64,000 bases of DNA from Camillea tinctor (Eukaryota; Ascomycota; Sordariomycetes; Xylariales; Xylariaceae): NCBI GenBank assembly GCA_022578605.1, contig MU394090.1, forward strand, positions 1-64,000, in the 5' to 3' direction. Each line of letters starts with the position of its first letter. The first letter of the stretch is position 1. The notes beneath the pieces were generated by a model. It worked only from the letters and a program-made list of their open reading frames with translations. It ran no database searches and had not been told where the DNA came from. Both the position numbers and the translations under genes were made by a program. Below, piece by piece: positions 58,501-64,000 of this stretch.

Positions 58501-59987
58501 GCTATGAACTCCACTATTGACCCTCGACCTCTTTGTTCTGTGCGAGCAGTGTAGTAGTATATGTAGGTCTGTTCTTTCTGATTGGTAAAACCGGTAAAAC
58601 AAGCATCGCTGCGGGTATCCGTGGGGTTCTTTGGAAGAGGTTGGCGTATAGCATAAATCGACAGCAAGGACGTTGTGATCGTGAAAACTAAGGTAGATCG
58701 CGGTTATCCACAATGGGCCTGTACATGTTTTGGACAATTATTATGTATTAAACTCTAGCAAGTTTAGCCTACTCAATTGCATGATGTCTTGAGTATTCAC
58801 AGGGTTGACGTCGACCTTTGTTGGCGGTTAGGAAAGGTTTCCGCCTTCGGCATGTTCCGTTGCTCTCTGGGGTCTGAAGGGAAATCAAAAGAATCATGGG
58901 AATCTGATCTATCATTATTGGTCCTGGTTCGAGATTGGTTTCAGGTTTCAGGCTTCATACTTCGAACATTTCACCTCGCTTCATTCGATGGAATCCTACA
59001 ACACCAGAGTGCTTGTCAGAACTCCTGTCTCTACAGGAGACTAAACCATCGTGAAGTTTTCTTTCTCTTCAGCCCGCCCCTTTCCCATCCTGCTTCGTAA
59101 GGTGCATTAAATTGCTATCCCTACCATGTCCCTATTCTTTTAATTATTATCCCTTAATCATTGGCTCAGATGCTCTGTCGCGTAAAGATATTGGTATTTC
59201 TTCTGAAGTCATAGTTGTCTTCTTCGTACCTTTTCCCATTCCTTTCCAGACTTGATGGAATCAAATTCGTTTATTTGCTAGGACTAGACGCCACGACACT
59301 CCTCATATCGAGAAAGACTAGTATTAGGATATGGAAATCGTATGATATTGACAGAATAATACTGCCAGATATTAGCGATCTTCATTTCTTGGCCTAGGAG
59401 TAGGTTAGCCTCGTATAGTAGTAACACTACGCAGGGGTAACCGTTGTTTAGAATACAATTATTCTCACGCCCGTTGACAATAGTGTAAACTCCTGTTAGC
59501 TAAGCTCTAGGGCCTTGGAGAAACCAAAAAGGACAAACTCTTGTTACGGTGTATAACTATGAAAGTGTTTTGTAGATAATCCTAAACCCCTAAAAGAACA
59601 CATCGTGGAAGCGCTTGCAAATACAAGTACATCGGATGAAGGCGAATACCACAACCGTGGGCACAATCTGACAGGACAGTGCACTGTTCGAACTTTTCCC
59701 TTTATTGTTATTATTTCCATATAACCTGCTGGACTGAATCCGAATACGACAACCGTTCTCGTCCCTACATGCAATAGGTAAATTGACAACAAAATGCTCA
59801 TACCGATTCCATCAACTAAGCACTCCTTGGCCCAGTCATCATATGATTGCAAAGAATTACAAAATTAATGAAAAACAATCAATCCACATTGTCTATGACC
59901 TGGCAAAAACATGAGAATACGTCTATGAAGTTCCCCCATCTATCCAGTCTAATGTTTTCTGGTTACACGTAATAAGCCACGAGTTGA

Positions 59988-61602
59988 TCACTTCTCCTTC
60001 CCAATCTCACGTACCGCCTCGCTCCAGACGGCGCCAATGTCGTTGTTATAGATCCACGCCATAGCCGATCCACCGTCCGTGATGATCTTAGCTTCGACTC
60101 GTTCGTCGAAGGAAGGGCTTCCAATCTCATGAAGCTTGGCAGCTCGTCGCGCCGCCTCTGCCGCCAAGTGCGCGTACATGCGTGCGTAATATGGCACGCG
60201 AATGGCATTGAAGAGCGCCAACGCTCTCCTCCTATCGTTGCCAAAGTGTGCAAGCGCTTGTGCCAGAATCCAACCATCCTCCATTGCGAATCCGGCACCA
60301 GACCCGAAGGCACCCGACAGCGCGTGAGAAGAATCACCGACAAGTACAACTTTGCTATCCCAGGCCGTCAGCTCAGCGAGTTCCGGTCCGGCAAACGCAG
60401 CAAATTCACGCCAGTTTCCAGGCGGTACTCTGGCAAGTGCTTCTCTTATCTCAGGGAGATATTCCTATGGAATAATGGTTGGTTATAATCTAAAGTCGAA
60501 TTCTTTTAGACTCTTACCGTGAAATGGGACTCTACGTGAGCATTATCAACTGGAACTCCCCAGCTAACTTTGCTAGCAGCGTGGATGGCTGGATCATGCC
60601 ACGCCCTTGACTACATCACGACTTGTTAGTTGATTCCATCGTTTCTTCCGACTCTAATTTTGGGGAAAGACAATGTTACTGAAGTCATAATAAATCAACA
60701 AAAATATTTTTTTGGATAGAAAGAAAGGGCGCAGTTGTTGCTGCGTCAGAAAAAGAAAGCTAGTGGTTAACTCGAGGGATCCCTTACTGCGATTTCCCAC
60801 AAACCATCACCCACTGGCGAGAAATACACATGCGTGGTTGGACTGTGCCACCATCCTGTGACCTCGAAGGTTGGGTTCAAATCTTTGACATCGTCCCAGG
60901 GGAGAAGAGTTCGCCATATCGTTGTCCCAGTGAACTTGATTTCGTAGCCGGGCCATGCGGTATCTCGTACGACCTATTCCCAGCGGGTTAGTACCTACTA
61001 CAATGCTCTTACCGAGACAATGGTAATTGCATACGGATCGAATACCGTCAGCGCCTACAACGAGATCTGCTGTTATGATTGACCCGTCGTGAAAGTGTAA
61101 TTCGACTCCTGCATCTCCAAGGTCAAACATTCGCACCAGCTTTTTGGACAGTTGGAGAATTCTTGGGTCAATATGCTCTAGTAGCGCAGACTGTAGTTTT
61201 GTTCTCTGTGTTCGAATCGGTGGGTGTTTAACACTATTTCGGGCCTTCTCTCGACGATGAAGCTCTTTGCCTGAACGACCATTCCTTGAAAGATCCAATC
61301 ATCAGTATAGCATAGTAGGGGCTATTGTGATTCGAACCGAACTTATATGCTTACATATTGAGCGTTGTCCATGTCTCGTGCCAGCTAGTCAGCGAATCGG
61401 CAACGCCCAACAACTCTAGGACATTCCATGTATTCGCTCCAATGCTAATTCCAGCTCCAACTTCGCGCAATACACTGGCCTGCTCGTATATCGTGACTTT
61501 CACATTGGGGATTTTGGATAACGCAATGGCTGTAGCGAGGCCGCCCGGCCCGCCTCCTACGATAGCAACCCTCAATTGTGAAATAGATGTATCTATGGCC
61601 AT
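59988..61602 (-). CDS. FAD-dependent monooxygenase, salicylate-hydroxylase-like
   Basis: Five exons on the minus strand: 61602-61355, 61284-61035, 60973-60788, 60610-60518 and 60464-59988 (introns 70, 61, 177 and 53 bp; phases agree). The product has 417 residues. The FAD-binding dinucleotide fold is LRVAIVGGGPGGLATAIALS (about 10-29), followed by IYEQASVLREVGAGISIGAN. The DG motif VVGADGIRS is at about 158-166 and the GD motif VVLVGDSSHALSGAFGSGAG at about 298-317. Members of this group A flavoprotein family hydroxylate aromatic rings using NAD(P)H and O2, in catabolism or secondary metabolism; the substrate cannot be told. There is no transmembrane segment. It lies 1.3 kb downstream of an MFS transporter gene on the same strand. 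The 177-bp intron is the least certain junction. Confidence 0.9.
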
Positions 61603-62908
61603 TTTTGAATCTATGGAATATTTCCTATTTACTCTATTATAATACCTCAAATATCGAGGGAAAACCGATCCCCGCCATCCTCCGTAGAAAATTGTCACAT
61701 AATCCTGATTAATCATGGTGAAGCAGTATAACGTCAATTATCACGTGAATTGCGTGCGACTAATTCACGATGCTTTCGCTGTAAGTCGGATGGTTTTCCC
61801 CTCAGCTTAGAGAGCCACACCTAACATCCTTATCTGTACACACGATTCCCCCTAACTTCAAGGTGTGTGTATCAAGCTCACCACCGGCCTTTCCCCCGAC
61901 ATGGCCCACAGGACTGTTTCTTGATGACCAGTTCACGGAAGACGATCTAACATGACAGCTGAGCACGGACTACGATCGCCATTCAGCTATAACACCAAAC
62001 CACCCCATACTATTGGATTTAATGGGACTATTGTTCCCGGTCTCGACACTAATGGTTCAAGTCGGAGCTGCCTGCTGCCGGAACCAATCTGGTCTTGACA
62101 ACACCAATGCCTAACCCCTGCAACTGTTGCAATATCAGGAAGAAAAAGAAGAAAAAGAGGAAGACTGGGCGACGAGCTTGCTTGTTGTGCAACTCTCATG
62201 TGGGGAAAAACAAAAGATCGAAAATATTGCTGGAACGGTCGTGGCCGTAGATCCGGGTGAACATTATACGTCGTCATTGTGTGAGGGGAGGACGAGAGGG
62301 TCGAGCGGGTAACCGTGAATGGTAATGAGATGTACCACATGGCGAAAAGCTAAACATATCGAATTGAGCGGCAGATACTCATCTCGATGCAGAGCTAGTG
62401 TCGGAAAACTATCCGCTCAACTCCCAACCATTAATCCTTTTTCCCCGGGGGCTTTGATACCTTACCTATGGCTCAAGCAGTGATCCTATTACATATTGGA
62501 AACCTGCAAGGCTGGGAGACAAATCTTTTGCCTACCCCTCTGGGTCCAAGATTGATACATGAGCGACCCTCATTCTTTCAGCATGGGGTTAACTGCTCAA
62601 GAGAGCTGCCTTTAGATAGGAATACCTTCAATCGTTCTTTTAGAAAGCCGATCTTAGCAAAGGGATGAGAAGCTATTATCACATACAGACAACGGTTCAC
62701 CTTGTATCATGTATACTAGACGGCAAGTCCTAAGATAATTGATGGTATATATCCATCTCTTACTACCTAATGACCGTACCGCATAAATTCGACCACTTAG
62801 AGCCTATTGCCTTCCCAGTTTCTCCCCTCAAAAGTACCATCTCTGGGACGGTGACGATGTTGCATTCCATTACTCCTATCAAATAACAGGCTTAGTAGGT
62901 ATACATAC
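61603..62908. other. Intergenic region between the transporter and monooxygenase genes
   Basis: This is the promoter of the monooxygenase and 3' flank of the transporter. A purine-rich GAAGAAAAAGAGG stretch lies at about 62140-62165. No gene is supported. Confidence 0.5.
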
Positions 62909-64000
62909 CTATAGGTTTACAGTACCCTCACCGGCGCTTTGCTGGAGCTGACGGTTCTGGCGCTTAAGTTGACAACGCATGATCCAAGAACATATGAGCG
63001 AAAGCACCGAGAATGCAGCCGACGTGCTGAACCCAATAACATATCGTGGCCCATCGCTCTCGGGCCAAAAATACGCTCCATAGATCTGTGATATTTGGCC
63101 ACTCACATTTAATAAGGCCAGCGCAACCTAGGGAGAAGAAGAAGAGGAATGGTCAGTCGGTCGAGGGGAAGCTCAGGCTACCACCGCGTATATGGATTAC
63201 ATACTGATTTCTTCCCTTGACTCTGAGACATCGTCGTGGCCGTCCAACCTATAATGATAGAGCTGGCGGAGAAGGCACCCGCGGAGAAGACAAAGCACAC
63301 TACGTACCGGCCGGCAACGTCAAGAGTTGAGGTGGCTGCCACAAATCCAATGATAGCGATGATGAACCCGATCGTGATATAGATAGTACACTCACAGAAC
63401 CGCCCCAAACTCCAAGCGAAGAACAGCAAAACAATGCATGCGAAAACGTAAGGCAAGCATGTTAGCAGGAACGCGGCAGTGCTGGTAAATCCCAAGTCCC
63501 TCACCACTCTACAGACGCATAGTCAGCCGATTTCTTAAGGGGGTGGAGGGAGCTTCGAAACTGGGGACCGAAGCTCAAAATCACGTAGGAAGAAAGTTGG
63601 TGAAAGTATGCTCGCCGAAATGGAAGTTCTCCATCGCGCAGAACAGCCACATGCGCGGGTCGCGCAATGCACTTTGCAGGGCGCTGAGAAGCGGCTCGTG
63701 TTCCTGGGTGTCTATCACCTGCTCTCTTTGCATTCGGATCCTCGCGATCTCGCGTTCTTCTTGGCTTAACCATCGAGTCGTCTCATTCGTGTCGGGGAGA
63801 AGCCATGACACTGCAAGTGCTGTGACTCCTGATGCAGCCCCTTCGATGATGAAAAGCCTATTTTGGCTATATGAGCTAAAATGTGATTATGTCAAGGAAG
63901 AGCAGGGGAGAGGAAGAGGATAGATGGTTCGAAGGGGGTTGGGTAGGAGACTTCTCACCATCTCCATCCACGCAGCCCTCTCGCCCCTTCCAGACCTTCG
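62909..64000 (-). CDS. MFS transporter, anion:cation symporter (Dal5-like) family, 3' part
   Basis: This is the C-terminal part of a gene that continues beyond the right edge. Exons on the minus strand: 64000-63959 (partial), 63857-63585, 63508-63205 and 63127-62909, with introns of 100, 76 and 77 bp whose phases agree. The joined sequence gives GLRGWRWLFIIEGAASG, the block that ends the first six-helix half in ACS-family transporters. A loop with ETTRWLSQEEREIARIRM, then NFHFGEHTFTNFLPTVVRDLGF and several hydrophobic helices follow, and it stops at 62909-62911. The family takes up carboxylates, ureido compounds, vitamins or similar small acids. With the neighbouring aromatic-ring monooxygenase it may serve uptake and breakdown of one compound, which is inference. 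Confidence 0.9.

Larger units (their letters stand above)
51574..59987. other. 8.4-kb gene-free region upstream of the bHLH gene
   Basis: No frame with recognisable family blocks or good splice-joined exons was found. Features are homopurine/homopyrimidine strands (51900-52100, 52780-53100), a 9-bp tandem repeat (52802-52828), a C13 run (55566-55578), two adjoining ACCTAGGT palindromes (57157-57172) and several chance frames. Such long gene-free flanks are common around highly regulated fungal transcription factors. Some of it may be eroded mobile DNA. Confidence 0.4.

Noticed and set aside
61603..61737. N-terminal extension of the monooxygenase upstream of 61602
   Set aside because: The extra residues do not fit the family, whose FAD motif normally lies within about 20 residues of the start; ATG 61602 fits.
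1..64000. tRNA, rRNA, CRISPR or bacterial-type operon features
   Set aside because: No cloverleaf with B-box (GGTTCGAATCC-like) at proper spacing was seen by eye, and the gene structure is eukaryotic; a tRNAscan run would be decisive for tRNAs.

Overview
The window is nuclear DNA of a filamentous ascomycete (Pezizomycotina, most likely a Sordariomycete). The evidence is: genes split by short introns of about 50-180 bp with GTRNGT/YAG borders; fungal versions of DBF4, ATG12, ICP55 and PanB; NLR-type (NACHT) proteins of the fungal kind; and an extremely AT-rich block whose base pattern matches repeat-induced point mutation (RIP). All coordinates and splice sites below were worked out by reading the sequence; no database was searched.

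Layout. 1-6140 is a gene-free AT block that stops abruptly against a NACHT-WD40 NLR gene (6174-10277, +) whose N-terminal domain seems cut at the boundary. A four-exon ricin-B/beta-trefoil lectin gene follows (11740-12434, +), then convergent panB (13497-14591, +) and ATG12 (14702-15260, -), and an O-methyltransferase (16112-17487, -). After a 4.5-kb gene-poor stretch comes a second NLR of another class, SesB-like hydrolase + NACHT + ankyrin (21946-25806, -). A 464-bp, TA-flanked, RIP-mutated element with 43-bp terminal inverted repeats lies at 27063-27526. The region from 28.8 kb on holds an iron-sulphur L-serine dehydratase (28786-30951, +), a Ure2-like glutathione S-transferase (31355-32050, -), a very divergent aromatic-amino-acid-lyase-like protein that has lost the MIO motif and carries a tail of about 450 residues (35112-38915, +), DBF4 (40683-42851, -) divergent from ICP55 (44223-45785, +), and an SREBP-type bHLH-zip factor (49970-51573, -) with very long gene-free flanks. 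The right end carries a salicylate-hydroxylase-like FAD monooxygenase (59988-61602, -) and the 3' part of an MFS transporter (62909-64000+, -) on the same strand.

How the genes relate. There is no operon logic. Housekeeping genes (PanB, ATG12, DBF4, ICP55, L-serine dehydratase) alternate with accessory genes: two NLRs, a lectin, an O-methyltransferase, a GST, and the monooxygenase/transporter pair. The accessory genes cluster near RIP-mutated repeats on the left and sit in gene-poor DNA on the right. The most unusual gene is the lyase-like pseudoenzyme at 35-39 kb. A 10-bp palindrome, TACCTAGGTA, recurs in the non-coding DNA far more often than chance predicts.
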